The position numbers and the translations under genes were made by a program. Positions 8,965-18,118 of a stretch of DNA of 64,000 nucleotides are shown piece after piece. Below the pieces are notes generated by a model. The model saw only the letters and a list, made by a program, of their open reading frames with translations, had not been told where the DNA came from and ran no database searches. This stretch comes from an uncultured Eubacteriales bacterium. Its GTDB lineage: Bacteria > Bacillota > Clostridia > Oscillospirales > CAG-382. The DNA lies in the NCBI GenBank assembly GCA_900551295.1, contig URVJ01000002.1, forward strand, positions 1 to 64,000, given 5' to 3'. Numbering within the stretch: the stretch's first letter is position 1; the number at the start of each line of letters is the position of its first letter.

Positions 8965-9022
8965 ATAAGACAACCTGAATATTGATTTCCGGCTCTCTGC
9001 TTTTTGCACCGAGTCGGATTTT

Positions 9023-9775
9023 TTATCCCAATCCCGCTTTTCTGTACTCAGACGGACTAAGACCGGTTTCCTTTTTAAAGACGTCGTACATATATTTCTG
9101 TTCCGAAAAGCCGCACATTGCGGAAACTTCGCTCATTGAATATCTGTCCGAAAGTATAAGCGGCTTTGCATAGGCTACACGGCGGCGGTTTATGTATTTC
9201 AGCGGAGAAATACCCATGCATTTTGAAAAAATGCGCCTGTAATAGCTCTCGCTTACTCCGCAGAGCTTTGCAAGATACGGGATAGTAATTTCTTTTTCAA
9301 AGTTTTTGTCAATGTATTCAAGCGACGCTAAAATCATGTCTTTGCCCGAATTGTTTTCCGATGAAGAGCAAAGCTTTGCAAGTATTTCGTAAAAAGCGGC
9401 GTTGCACAGATACCTGTACCCCGGACGTTTTGCGCTCCATGATTCGTGCAGACGCGAAAAATCTTCCGTAATTGAGCTGTCCGGAAAATCCGATGCTTGT
9501 ATGCGGTCGGTTCCGAAATTCAGTATTTCAAAATGAACTGCGATTATTTCCTCTTCACAACCGCTCTTTTGCGAATAGTCTGTGCCCGACGGAATGTAAA
9601 GCACCTTGTTTTCGTCGGCATAATATGTCTGTTTGTCTTTGTAAATTTCGGAATTGCCGTGTATTCTGCGGCTCAGTACGTGAAACGGACGTTTTTTTGT
9701 GGAATACGACACCACACCCCTGCGAAAGCGTATGACGTCGAGCACGTTTATTATAAGGTCGGAATGCGATAACAT
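9023..9775 (-). CDS. AraC-family regulator divergent from the GH13 gene
   Basis: A 250-residue regulator with an N-terminal cupin-like sensing region (including VLYIPSGTDYSQKSGCEEE) and a C-terminal AraC double helix-turn-helix (IPYLAKLCGVSESYYRRIF, then VSAMCGFSEQKYMYDVFKK). The ATG at 9775 is chosen because AAGGAGGG lies just upstream. The longer frame has no ribosome site. It faces the GH13 glycosidase gene across 150 bases containing a 13-base palindrome, so that gene is its probable target, with a sugar as the likely effector. Confidence 0.9.
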   Translation of the reverse strand: MLSHSDLIINVLDVIRFRRGVVSYSTKKRPFHVLSRRIHGNSEIYKDKQTYYADENKVLYIPSGTDYSQKSGCEEEIIAVHFEILNFGTDRIQASDFPDSSITEDFSRLHESWSAKRPGYRYLCNAAFYEILAKLCSSSENNSGKDMILASLEYIDKNFEKEITIPYLAKLCGVSESYYRRIFSKCMGISPLKYINRRRVAYAKPLILSDRYSMSEVSAMCGFSEQKYMYDVFKKETGLSPSEYRKAGLG

Positions 9776-9828
9776 AATAACCCTCCTTACCGACACCATT
9801 TTAACACACGGCACATAAAAATGCAAGT

Positions 9829-9841
9829 TCCGAAATTCGGA
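9829..9841. promoter_or_regulatory. palindrome, candidate AraC operator
   Basis: TCCGAA-A-TTCGGA is a perfect 13-base palindrome. It lies 22 bases upstream of the -35 box of the GH13 promoter and 54 bases upstream of the divergent AraC start. That position suits an activator site, but the assignment is inference. Confidence 0.5.
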
Positions 9842-9862
9842 TATTTTATGCCGTAATACGGG

Positions 9863-9891
9863 TTTACATATGCTTATGTGCGGTTTAAAAT
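9863..9891 (+). promoter_or_regulatory. promoter of the GH13 gene
   Basis: TTTACA at 9863-9868 and TAAAAT at 9886-9891, 17-base spacer. Confidence 0.75.
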
Positions 9892-9925
9892 AGACTTATC
9901 AAAATAAATATCGGAGGTTGTTTTT

Positions 9926-11227
9926 ATGGATATAAAACGCATATTAAGTTCGACCGTGTATCAGATATTCCTTCGGACGTTTACAAATGAGGGAACATTG
10001 AAGGCGGCTGAAAAACATCTGCCCGAAATCAAACAGCTCGGCGTCGATATTGTGTATCTCTGTCCTTTTATGACGGAGGACGACGGAGATGATAAATTCT
10101 TCTGGAGCGAACGTCAGAAAAACTGCGGACTTGAAAACCCGAAAAACCCTTACAGAATAAGCGACTATTTCGGAGTGGATCCGGAGTACGGCACAAAAGA
10201 GGATCTGCACGATTTTGTAAATTCCGTCCATAAGCTCGGCATGAAAATCTTATTTGACCTTGTGTACTACCATTGCGGACCGAACGCCGCGTTTATTAAG
10301 GAGCACCCGGATTTTATAAGACGCGGAAAAGACGGCAACGCTCTTGTCGGCGAGTGGAAATTTCCGCAGCTCAATTATGAAAATCCGAATCTTCGCGAAT
10401 ATCTTTACTCGAACATGGAGTACTTTATGAATGAATTTCACGTTGACGGGTTCAGGTGCGATGTCGGAGATTTGTGTCCGCCGGACTTCTGGTATGAGGG
10501 CTTCAAACGCTGCCGCAAGATAAATCCCGACGCTGTTTTTCTTAACGAAGGCATGCCTATGAAACACAGCGGTTTCGATATATATTACGGATTTTTCTGG
10601 GCTGCAAAGTTAAAGCAGGTAATACGCGCGGAAATTCCCGTTTCTGAGCTTGTAAATGAATATAGGCATAGGGAGCAAAAGTTCGGCGACTGCCTTGTAC
10701 TGCGCGACCTTGATAACCATGACTACGCGAATGACAGCGGAGATACAAGATGCGATGCATACCCCGGACATGACGGAGTTGAGGCGGCATTTGCACTCAA
10801 TGCCTTTATCAGAGGTATATTCTTTGTATATAACGGAAACGAGATAGCCGACACACATCCGCACAGTATTTTCTATAACCGTTTCCATAATTCAAAGGGC
10901 GATATGACGGTGGATTGGGCAAATAAGGATTCCGACGCCGCAAAACGCAGAAGAGAAGTTATTACAAAGCTCATTTCTCTTCGTCATGAACTGCCTGCGG
11001 TCGCACTCGGAAACGTAGAATTCGGGGACTGCACAGATGTGCTTGAATTTCGCCGCAAATGTGGCGAACAGCACCTTTATTGCGTGTTCAATCTGAGTAA
11101 AGAACCTAAATGCGTGGAAACAAAACTCCCCGAATGCTCGCCGTGCATTATTTCAAAGGGCGCAAAGCTCGGCGAAAACGGAAAACTCGAACTCTCCGAC
11201 TGGGGATATGCGGTTTACGAAGTGTAA
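9926..11227 (+). CDS. GH13 alpha-amylase-family glycoside hydrolase
   Basis: A 433-residue cytoplasmic enzyme with no signal peptide. The (beta/alpha)8 barrel starts at STVYQIFLRTFTNEG. GH13 catalytic residues can be placed: nucleophile Asp179 in GFRCDVGD, acid/base Glu208 in FLNEGMP, and the transition-state Asp266 in LDNHD. The YYHCGPN segment is the usual conserved region I. The family acts on alpha-glucosidic bonds of starch, glycogen, sucrose or related oligosaccharides. This short intracellular form probably processes an imported oligosaccharide. It is divergent from an AraC regulator and ends at a bidirectional terminator. Confidence 0.92.
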   Translation: MDIKRILSSTVYQIFLRTFTNEGTLKAAEKHLPEIKQLGVDIVYLCPFMTEDDGDDKFFWSERQKNCGLENPKNPYRISDYFGVDPEYGTKEDLHDFVNSVHKLGMKILFDLVYYHCGPNAAFIKEHPDFIRRGKDGNALVGEWKFPQLNYENPNLREYLYSNMEYFMNEFHVDGFRCDVGDLCPPDFWYEGFKRCRKINPDAVFLNEGMPMKHSGFDIYYGFFWAAKLKQVIRAEIPVSELVNEYRHREQKFGDCLVLRDLDNHDYANDSGDTRCDAYPGHDGVEAAFALNAFIRGIFFVYNGNEIADTHPHSIFYNRFHNSKGDMTVDWANKDSDAAKRRREVITKLISLRHELPAVALGNVEFGDCTDVLEFRRKCGEQHLYCVFNLSKEPKCVETKLPECSPCIISKGAKLGENGKLELSDWGYAVYEV

Positions 11228-11247
11228 AAAGTTATATTAAAAAATTG

Positions 11248-11278
11248 CCGGGTGCGAAGTAATATCGTACCCGGTTTT
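11248..11278. terminator. bidirectional terminator between convergent genes
   Basis: CCGGGTGCGA at 11248-11257 pairs with TCGTACCCGG at 11265-11274. TTTTGTG follows on the plus strand and a T6 run on the minus strand, so it can end both the GH13 transcript and the convergent large hydrolase. Confidence 0.8.
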
Positions 11279-11302
11279 GTGTGCCCGTGAAAACGGGACT
11301 TT

Positions 11303-14300
11303 TTATTTTTCTATAATTTCGATAACGGGCGATGCAAGAAGACCCGTATCTTTTACGCAGTATTCGTAGCACCAGTTTTCGTCGCGTTCGCTCCACATAT
11401 TTGAACCTGCCCAACGGCTGTGGGAACAGTCGTGAAGTGCGCCGAATGTGTTGTAACGGTTGCCGCAGACGGTAAATTCAATCTCGTGCTTTCCGCTCTT
11501 TACGTTCTTTATGTCAAGCTTGTACGGAGCATAGACGATCTTGCCGCAGTCTCTGCCGTCAAAAGCAACCCTGACAAGCGCACCGGCGTATCTGCTCGCA
11601 TGAACGCATAAGTCGCAGTCGGGAGTGTCGACTTTTACCTTGTAGGTTATGTTTCCGCCGTAGAAGGGAAGTCCTTGGTTTGTGATCGAAGAAAATCCTA
11701 TATCCTTTTCACGGCTTGTTATAGAGGCTTTTGTGCCTTTAAGCTTTACACCGAAATCTCCGAGCAGATACATAGCCTCAAGACCGCATCTCGGCGTGAA
11801 CGGAACGGTCACGGTAAGCACGTTTTCGCCCTTTATGATGTCGGGCAGTCTTACAGTCTTTATAGAATGGTCAACATAAGTTCCGCAGGGCGTCATGTCG
11901 GCTTTTTTGCCGTTGAAATCAATTTCGCACGCCTCTTCAAAGGCGAGAAGTACGTTTTTGCATTCGATCTCGCTGTCAAACCTGAATCTTACGCCGATAA
12001 AGTGTTCTGCCTTTTCGTTTGGGATAACCCACGGCTGTGCGTCGGCGTAGAACGGACGGTCTGCAAATACCCTGCCGTAGCAGTAACGGCTTGCGCGTAA
12101 GATCTCGTCGCTGCCGTCAAAAGGCGAACCGTCAACAGAGATCTGAGCGTAGTCGAGAAGAAGTACGTTAGGCTCCTCAAGGCTGTATTCAACGCAGCCG
12201 CGTACAGCCTCACGGCTTGTGACTTTTCCGTGATTTTCGGCAGGAATGTTAAAATCAATATCACCCGATTCCGGAATAAGCTTTAAAAGCAGGCTGTCGT
12301 GATTGAAGAACGTGTGTTTTATAACGGTTTTGCCTTCGCGTCTTGTAAACGGCGTTTCTTTAATCTCTCCGGAAAGCGTGTCGTAGACTACGGGACGGAA
12401 ACTGCCGTTTAATGTAATTGTAAGGTCGCGGCGCACAAGTACGTTTTTGTCGGGACTGTCCTTGTCAACAGTCTTTCTACCGCGTGCAATAAATAACCAG
12501 CTGCAATTTGCGTCGCGGCGAAGATTGTAAAGGTATTCGGACGAATGGCTGCCGTCGGGATTCTTTAAACTTACCTTGCGGTCGGATTCGAGAATTTCGT
12601 CGAGCTTTGCTTTGTCGAACGAAATGACGGCGGATTTTTCGTAAAGCGCCTTTGCGCGGCTGCTTGCCTTTGCGTCGGTGTATTTCGGGCACTCGCCTAT
12701 AAAGATGAGCTTTCCGCCGGCAGCCGAGTATTTTTCGAGTATGTCAAGCGTTGTGGAACGCAGCGTCTCGCAGCCCGGAACAATGACGGTCTTGTATTTC
12801 ATGCAGCCGACTTCAAGAGTGTCGGATATGTTCTTTACCTGAGACGGCAGCAGTGCCTCGCATATGAGGTCAAAGTCGTGGAAACCGAATAACATCCAGT
12901 CAACGATATTGCCGAAAGAACGCTCAAGCTGATTTCTGACGTTTGCCGTGCTCTCCGCAGGACCCCAGTGCAGCCAGTACGATTCTATCGGGTGGATAAT
13001 GCCTATATCAACGTCGGGTTTTCCGCGTGTGAGCGCAGTGTTGAGCCTTGCAAAGTGATCTTCAACGTATCCGTAGTCCTTGTACCACGGTGACTGCTCG
13101 TTTATGGAAGCGGGATAGTCGCGTTTTGCCGAGCCTTTCATGGAAACCCATGATAAGTGCGGAACACGTATGGTTACGCCGAGGGCCGCCTGCCAGTCAC
13201 CCTGGAATTTGTGACCGCGGAAGTCAAAGTCCCAGTTAGTAACGCCGTACAATTCGGAAACAAGTCCCTCTCTGCCGAACTGGTGGACTGCGGACTGAGC
13301 CTGCTTTGCGGTGAGATAGTTTGTAGCGTCGCACAGCATATCAATTCCGGGAATTTCAAATGAGCGGTACGAACGCATTGCGTCGCCTACTGCGCTTGTC
13401 TGCGAGAACAGTGAGTCCTCCTCCATAAGGTGTCCCGTGAGTGCAATGCCGTTGTTTTCGCACCATTTTCCTATGGTGTCTACATAGCTTTGGGCAAATC
13501 TGTTGCAGAGATGGTCGTGATAGCGGTATCTGTGAACCGAAATCTCGCCGTTCGGCTTTTCCCAGTAGAGTTCGGGAAGAAAATCGGTTATGTAATCGCC
13601 GCAGCACTCTTTGAAAGTGTCGTCAAAGTCGATTGTCCACGGCAGTCTTACCTCTTTGAAACGGTCTGCGAATCCGAGAACTTCTTTGCGCGCAAACTGC
13701 GGCTCGTCGGTAAATATCGCAGGTACGGATTTTCCGAAATAATCTCCGACGCATTCCTTGTAGCGTTCGTGAGTTATGTCAATGAATTTCTGCACAGCCT
13801 CTTTCGAGAGCGTGTCGGAGTAGGTCTGAAGATTGAAACGCGGCGTGTATTTTGCAGCCTCCGAGTATACGTAGAATTTTGAATGTTCGGCGCTGTCGTT
13901 TTCTCCAATGCGGCGGTAGCTTTCAAGCTCGTATTTGTCGTTAAACTTTATGTCAAACGCCGCGACAAAATACGTTTTTCCCTCGATGTAAGCCGTTTGT
14001 TTGTCAAGCGCGTCCTCACGCTTTGAGTTTGTGAGCACAATAAATCTCTGACGGAAACGCTTGTCTTTTGTGACATATCCTCCCGCAAAGCCTGACGGCC
14101 ATCTGTCCTCGTCGTAGAGCCACGCGAGCATATTTTTTTGCGTTGCCTTGTCGCAGCACGCACGTATAAGCGACATAAATTCATCGCTTAAATATTCGGT
14201 TGCCATACCTGCGCGCGAGTGCATATGGAATCCGCCGAATCCCATCTGTTCGAGTACGTCAATCTGATGTAAGAGCACGTCTTTTTCAAGAACGCAGTTC

Positions 14301-14392
14301 CATGACCAGAAAGGCGCGGCGCGGTATTCGCTTGTAGGTTTTCTGAAAAGCTTGTCGTCAAGCTCAGCAGCGGAATTTTTCTTGTAGAGCAT
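11303..14392 (-). CDS. large glycoside hydrolase, GH106-like
   Basis: A 1029-residue protein without signal peptide. The N-terminus has the pattern PFWSWNCVLEKDVLLHQID, then GFGGFHMHSRAG and AWLYDEDRWPSGFAGGYVT. This is characteristic of the large hydrolases annotated as GH106-like alpha-L-rhamnosidase or glycosyl hydrolase family 2 sugar-binding relatives in gut Firmicutes. A jelly-roll, galactose-binding-like region follows near residues 780-880. The barrel region includes TGHLMEEDSLFSQT and PAIFTDEPQF, which carry plausible catalytic acids. The substrate is probably a rhamnose- or galacturonate-containing plant glycan oligomer, but this is not proven. It is monocistronic with its own promoter. 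Confidence 0.72.
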   Translation of the reverse strand: MLYKKNSAAELDDKLFRKPTSEYRAAPFWSWNCVLEKDVLLHQIDVLEQMGFGGFHMHSRAGMATEYLSDEFMSLIRACCDKATQKNMLAWLYDEDRWPSGFAGGYVTKDKRFRQRFIVLTNSKREDALDKQTAYIEGKTYFVAAFDIKFNDKYELESYRRIGENDSAEHSKFYVYSEAAKYTPRFNLQTYSDTLSKEAVQKFIDITHERYKECVGDYFGKSVPAIFTDEPQFARKEVLGFADRFKEVRLPWTIDFDDTFKECCGDYITDFLPELYWEKPNGEISVHRYRYHDHLCNRFAQSYVDTIGKWCENNGIALTGHLMEEDSLFSQTSAVGDAMRSYRSFEIPGIDMLCDATNYLTAKQAQSAVHQFGREGLVSELYGVTNWDFDFRGHKFQGDWQAALGVTIRVPHLSWVSMKGSAKRDYPASINEQSPWYKDYGYVEDHFARLNTALTRGKPDVDIGIIHPIESYWLHWGPAESTANVRNQLERSFGNIVDWMLFGFHDFDLICEALLPSQVKNISDTLEVGCMKYKTVIVPGCETLRSTTLDILEKYSAAGGKLIFIGECPKYTDAKASSRAKALYEKSAVISFDKAKLDEILESDRKVSLKNPDGSHSSEYLYNLRRDANCSWLFIARGRKTVDKDSPDKNVLVRRDLTITLNGSFRPVVYDTLSGEIKETPFTRREGKTVIKHTFFNHDSLLLKLIPESGDIDFNIPAENHGKVTSREAVRGCVEYSLEEPNVLLLDYAQISVDGSPFDGSDEILRASRYCYGRVFADRPFYADAQPWVIPNEKAEHFIGVRFRFDSEIECKNVLLAFEEACEIDFNGKKADMTPCGTYVDHSIKTVRLPDIIKGENVLTVTVPFTPRCGLEAMYLLGDFGVKLKGTKASITSREKDIGFSSITNQGLPFYGGNITYKVKVDTPDCDLCVHASRYAGALVRVAFDGRDCGKIVYAPYKLDIKNVKSGKHEIEFTVCGNRYNTFGALHDCSHSRWAGSNMWSERDENWCYEYCVKDTGLLASPVIEIIEK

Positions 14393-14438
14393 AGTTTACC
14401 TCATTTGATATACAGTGTCGGAAATTTCTGTTTTTGTA

Positions 14439-14467
14439 AGTTTAGCATTTAAATAAATAAAAGTCAA
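14439..14467 (-). promoter_or_regulatory. promoter of the large hydrolase
   Basis: On the minus strand TTGACT (14467-14462) and TAAACT (14444-14439) with a 17-base spacer, 47 bases upstream of the ATG at 14392. Confidence 0.65.
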
Positions 14468-14553
14468 TAAGTACCGCGCTTTATGTCAAAATAATTATAC
14501 AATCGGCAAAAATATTGTTAGTTTTCAAACGCAAAATTCGTCATGTCTGCTTG

Positions 14554-14582
14554 TTGACAAACCGGCGCGCAAGTGGTATACT
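14554..14582 (+). promoter_or_regulatory. promoter of the mgtE leader
   Basis: TTGACA at 14554-14559 and TATACT at 14577-14582, 17-base spacer. The predicted start near 14589 leaves a leader of about 260 bases before mgtE. Confidence 0.85.
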
Positions 14583-14588
14583 GTATAC

Positions 14589-14847
14589 ATAAAATAATTT
14601 TTTAAAAAAGGGGGCAAACTCAAGTGGATACACCCGGGCGAAGTCGTAACTGCATATCCGGCGGATTGGGAAGTAAACTTGAGAGGCTTCCCGGAGTTTT
14701 TGTGCGTTAAAATTTGCAAATAAGTGCTGTTTTGACGCTATAAATACAGATTTTTCCGCCGCCGCATAGGATAAAAGATCCGAATGGCGGTATCTTTATG
14801 CCGTTTTGACTTTTCCTTCATAAAATTTCTTTAGGAGGAAAGAAAAA
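14589..14847 (+). promoter_or_regulatory. structured 5' leader of mgtE, candidate riboswitch of unknown class
   Basis: About 260 bases of untranslated leader contain two mutually exclusive helices. CTCAAGT at 14619-14625 can pair with ACTTGAG at 14677-14683, enclosing a compact domain that includes GGATA/TATCC at 14626-14630 and 14654-14658. Alternatively GGGAAG at 14668-14673 pairs with CTTCCC at 14687-14692 and is followed by GGAGTTTTTG, a terminator shape whose loop holds the ACTTGAG strand. This is the architecture of an attenuation switch. A further hairpin (CCGCC...GGCGG, about 14758-14798) lies nearer the gene. I do not see M-box landmarks, so the class is unassigned. Confidence 0.6.
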
Positions 14848-16218
14848 ATGGATAAGAATTACGAGAGCTTCAAGGAGCAGATGGACGCTCTTGTCGAAGC
14901 AAAAAACTACCGTGCGATAAGACCTCTTGCTGAAGAAATGCAGGAGGCGGATATAGCCGAATATCTCAGCGGACTTGACATTTCAAAGGCGCTGCCTGTT
15001 TTCAGAACACTGCCGAAAGAGCTTGCCGCAGATGTTTTCAGCTATTTTGAACCTGATGTACAGGAAAAATTCATTACCTCCGTAACCGACGAGGAGATAC
15101 GACGGATTATAGAGGAGCTCAGCGTGGACGACGCTGTCGATATGCTTGAAGAACTGCCGGCGACGGTTGTAAAGCGTGTACTTAAAAACGCCGCGAACGA
15201 TACAAGAAGCGAGCTTAACAGGTTTCTGAATTACTCCGACGATTCTGTCGGCAGTATTATGACCAGCGAGTTTACAGACCTCAAAAGCAGCATGACGGTA
15301 GGCGAGGCTATCGAGTATATACGCCGCGTCGGAAGTGAGAAAGAAACAATATATACCTGCTATGTTATAAGTCCGGGCAGAGTGCTTGAAGGCGTGATCG
15401 AGCTTTGCGACATACTCAAATGCCGCGACGATTCTGTGAAGATCGACGAGCTTATGGACGTAAACGTAGTAAAGGTAACGACAAGCGAAAATAAAGAAGA
15501 AGCCGCAAAGCTTTTCAGCAAATACGACCTTGTGTCAATGCCCGTTGTTGACAGTGAGAACCGCCTTGTCGGAATAATTACCGTAGACGATATCGTGGAC
15601 GTCATCGAGGAAGAAGCCACAAAGGATATGGAACAGATGGCTGCTATGCAGCATATCGAAACGCCGTACCTCAAAACAAATATCATGACGATAGTCAAAG
15701 CAAGACTTCCGTGGCTTTTCATACTTATGATAGCGGGAATGATAAACGGCGCGATATTGGGAAAATTCGAGGCGGCAATAGCCGCAATACCGCTGCTTGT
15801 AACCTTTATGCCAATGCTTACGGATACCGGCGGAAACTCCGGTTCTCAGGCAACTACAACGGTTATACGCGGACTTACGACCGGAGATTTAAAGCCGCAT
15901 GATGTGTTTAAAATTCTTTGGAAAGAGATAAGGGTTGCGGTGATAGTGGGTACTATCTTCGCGGCAGTCAATTTCCTGCGCATAGTGCTTTTCACAAATG
16001 ATCCCGACAGAATACTCGTAGGCTTTACGGTCGCAGTGGCTATGGTGTTTACCATATTGCTCGCAAAGAGCCTCGGCGCGGTGCTGCCGGTGCTGGTTCA
16101 GAAACTTCATCTCGACCCTGCCGTCGTTGCAGCGCCCATGATAACTACGGTTGTCGATGCAGTGTCGCTTACGGTTTATTTTAAGCTTGCAATGACTCTG
16201 CTTTCGTCAAGACTGTAA
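14848..16218 (+). CDS. mgtE: magnesium transporter MgtE
   Basis: A 456-residue inner-membrane magnesium channel. The N-terminal superhelical MgtE domain covers about residues 20-120 (IEELSVDDAVDMLEELPA). A CBS pair follows at about 135-255, including SMPVVDSENRLVGIITVDD. Five membrane helices lie from about residue 285. The conserved pore region TDTGGNSGSQATTTVIRGL is intact, and the cytoplasmic domains that gate the channel by magnesium are complete. The ATG follows AGGAGGAAAG. The long structured leader points to RNA-level control, and a strong terminator follows. Confidence 0.96.
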   Translation: MDKNYESFKEQMDALVEAKNYRAIRPLAEEMQEADIAEYLSGLDISKALPVFRTLPKELAADVFSYFEPDVQEKFITSVTDEEIRRIIEELSVDDAVDMLEELPATVVKRVLKNAANDTRSELNRFLNYSDDSVGSIMTSEFTDLKSSMTVGEAIEYIRRVGSEKETIYTCYVISPGRVLEGVIELCDILKCRDDSVKIDELMDVNVVKVTTSENKEEAAKLFSKYDLVSMPVVDSENRLVGIITVDDIVDVIEEEATKDMEQMAAMQHIETPYLKTNIMTIVKARLPWLFILMIAGMINGAILGKFEAAIAAIPLLVTFMPMLTDTGGNSGSQATTTVIRGLTTGDLKPHDVFKILWKEIRVAVIVGTIFAAVNFLRIVLFTNDPDRILVGFTVAVAMVFTILLAKSLGAVLPVLVQKLHLDPAVVAAPMITTVVDAVSLTVYFKLAMTLLSSRL

Positions 16219-16239
16219 ATACAATACTTAAAAACAACA

Positions 16240-16278
16240 GCCCGGTGCGCAGAATATGAGCGTGCCGGACTTTTCTTT
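16240..16278 (+). terminator. terminator of mgtE
   Basis: GCCCGGTGCGC pairs with GCGTGCCGGAC (one mismatch and wobble pairs) and TTTTCTTT follows. Confidence 0.8.
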
Positions 16279-16310
16279 GAGCGCTTTCCCGAAAAAATGC
16301 TCTTTTGGTA

Positions 16311-16339
16311 TTGACATAAGCGCAAAAATGTGGTAAAAT
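16311..16339 (+). promoter_or_regulatory. promoter of tRNA-Val
   Basis: TTGACA at 16311-16316 and TAAAAT at 16334-16339, 17-base spacer, 22 bases before the tRNA. Confidence 0.85.
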
Positions 16340-16360
16340 ATCAGTACTTCCGTAAAATAC

Positions 16361-16436
16361 GGGCGATTAGCTCAGTTGGTAGAGCACTCGCTTGACGTGC
16401 GAGTTGTCAGGGATTCGAGTTCCTTATCGCCCACCA
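16361..16436 (+). tRNA. tRNA-Val (anticodon GAC)
   Basis: A 76-base tRNA with encoded CCA. The acceptor stem is GGGCGAT (16361-16367) with ATCGCCC (16426-16432). The D-arm contains AGCTCAGTTGGTAGAGC. The anticodon stem CTCGC/GCGAG holds the loop TTGACGT with anticodon GAC, which reads valine GUC. The T-loop is TTCGAGT. It is a single gene with its own promoter and terminator. The valyl-tRNA synthetase gene lies 37 kb away in the same window. Confidence 0.97.
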
Positions 16437-16448
16437 TATTTTTACTTT

Positions 16449-16477
16449 CTGTCGGTCTTTTCCGACAGATTTTTTTT
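16449..16477 (+). terminator. terminator of tRNA-Val
   Basis: CTGTCGG at 16449-16455 pairs with CCGACAG at 16462-16468, followed by A and eight T. Confidence 0.9.
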
Positions 16478-16548
16478 GCGCATAAACAGAAACCCGGCAT
16501 ACTTAAAGCATACCGGGTAAGGAGAGAGAAAAGGATATTGCGCTGTGT

Positions 16549-17985
16549 TTACGCGAGAGGGTTTGTAAAGTTTACGCCGATAAGGTCTGCCGCAAGCTTT
16601 ATTTCCTCTGTCTTGTCACCGGTTCCGAGGGCGAGATGATGCGTAGGACCTGCTTTGCACCAGTTTTCAACGAATTCCGTGCATGAATGATTTTCAAACT
16701 TGCACTTGGTGTTTGTGTTTCCTGTCTGAGGGATTTCACCCGGCATACTTTCGCCCTTTGTACAGATGAACTTAAACTGTTCGTTTCTGTCGAGAGAGCA
16801 GGAGAGGAGCGTTACGGGGCCGTTCTTTATGCTGAATTCTACGGATACGCCGCTGCCGGGTTTGCCGTGGAATTTTTTGAGCTTTCTCAGTACGGGCTTT
16901 TTGCTGCTGATGTTGATGTTGTGAGGACCGTCGTGACCTATTAGCACAACGTCGTCGTAGATGTCAAACGGGTGAAGCTCCGCAAAGGAGCCGCCGCCTC
17001 CGACCCTGTTCATTATGAGCATTGCCGCTGCGGTCTTGAGATCCGCCTCTCCGGCAAGAGGTATTCCGCGGCTTGTCAGCAGCGTGTTTCCGATTATGAG
17101 ATTTGACGCAATCTTTTCATATTCGTTGCCGTGCTCGCCCTTGTAGAAGTACGCAAGCGCCGAAAGACCGTTGTTCTGTACAAGCTTGTCGAGCGCAACC
17201 GAGGTTCTTGCGGCAAGCTCTAAATCTTCGTCGTGAACGTAATCCGTAAGCGGATCGTTAGACGGCTCCATGATCTGGAACTTGGTCTTGATCTCGTCAA
17301 TGCGCACCTTTATTTCGGCGTCGGAAGCACCGTCGCAGTATTCTTTCAGTTCGCACATTTCGAGCATTTTTACATGTGCGCCGAAGGTTCTTGAAAAGGC
17401 TGTCGGATCGGTGTTCATGTCGTACATTCCGTCGTAGGTGTGACCGAGGTAGCCGAACTTTGCGTACTTGAATGCGGATTTTGCACAGATTGCTTTTTCG
17501 TAAAGCTCTACGCGGCGTCTAATTGTTTGCTCCTGACTTTCGGCACATACCAGAAAGTATGGCATATGAGCGCCGAGTCTTTCGTAAACGCCGGCAAATT
17601 CGGGCATTGAACATATATCGTCGTTTACAAGCTGCATATAAGTTGTTGTCTTGCTGTAATCGAGCCTGTCAAGCGGCTGAAGTGCTATGAGAAACTGCGG
17701 TACGTCGCCGAGATACTTTGCAAACGGGAAAACCGTCTGCGAGGTTATGTAAGTCGTCATGACTATGAACAGCGCGTCAGGATCCTGCGCCTTGCAGCGT
17801 TTTAAGGCTTGTATGGCGGTGTCGTAGTCGTCTGCAAATCCTCCGTCGAATATTTCAATCTCGTCGCTGAAGTATTTCTTGAAACGCTCTGTTTTCTGCA
17901 TCAATTCCTGTTTTAATCCGTCGAACTGCGGCCAGTAAATAAAATGTCCCATTCCGACAAGTCCGATCTTTGGCTTTGCTGCCAT
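16549..17985 (-). CDS. L-fucose/L-arabinose isomerase-family protein
   Basis: A 478-residue protein of the sugar isomerase superfamily that includes L-arabinose and L-fucose isomerases. Features are an N-terminal Rossmann-like region (KIGLVGMGHFIYWPQF), a central LALQPLDRLDYSKTTTYMQL-like block, and a C-terminal metal-site region with HPFDIYDDVVLIGHDGPHN and GPTHHLALGTGDK. It is only distantly like the 600-residue FucI also in this window, so the substrate may be another aldose. The ATG at 17985 follows AAGGAGCG. It is divergent from an AraC regulator through an intergenic region with repeated ACCGAAT sites. Confidence 0.8.
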   Translation of the reverse strand: MAAKPKIGLVGMGHFIYWPQFDGLKQELMQKTERFKKYFSDEIEIFDGGFADDYDTAIQALKRCKAQDPDALFIVMTTYITSQTVFPFAKYLGDVPQFLIALQPLDRLDYSKTTTYMQLVNDDICSMPEFAGVYERLGAHMPYFLVCAESQEQTIRRRVELYEKAICAKSAFKYAKFGYLGHTYDGMYDMNTDPTAFSRTFGAHVKMLEMCELKEYCDGASDAEIKVRIDEIKTKFQIMEPSNDPLTDYVHDEDLELAARTSVALDKLVQNNGLSALAYFYKGEHGNEYEKIASNLIIGNTLLTSRGIPLAGEADLKTAAAMLIMNRVGGGGSFAELHPFDIYDDVVLIGHDGPHNINISSKKPVLRKLKKFHGKPGSGVSVEFSIKNGPVTLLSCSLDRNEQFKFICTKGESMPGEIPQTGNTNTKCKFENHSCTEFVENWCKAGPTHHLALGTGDKTEEIKLAADLIGVNFTNPLA

Positions 17986-18033
17986 TATAATACGCTCCTT
18001 TCGGATATTGTTCTTTTCGATATTATAATAACG

Positions 18034-18118
18034 CCGAATCGTCATTCGGTAAATGCACCAAACGCTCAAAAACAGCACAAAACGACCGAATATGTATTGA
18101 CACATCCGCATATTCGGT
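18034..18118. promoter_or_regulatory. repeated ACCGAAT inverted sites between isomerase and AraC gene
   Basis: Two inverted repeats share the same half-site. CCGAAT/ATTCGG lies at 18034-18049 with a 4-base spacer. The 10-base ACCGAATATG/CATATTCGGT lies at 18085-18094 and 18109-18118 and brackets the -35 box of the AraC promoter. Four copies of one word in an 85-base stretch between divergent genes strongly suggest regulator binding sites. Confidence 0.7.

Noticed and set aside
14641..14650. AAGTCGTAAC resembling the 3' end of 16S rRNA
   Set aside because: Too short, and surrounding sequence has no rRNA similarity.
14589..14847. M-box magnesium riboswitch
   Set aside because: The conserved M-box elements known from mgtE/mgtA leaders are not visible, so only an unassigned leader is called.
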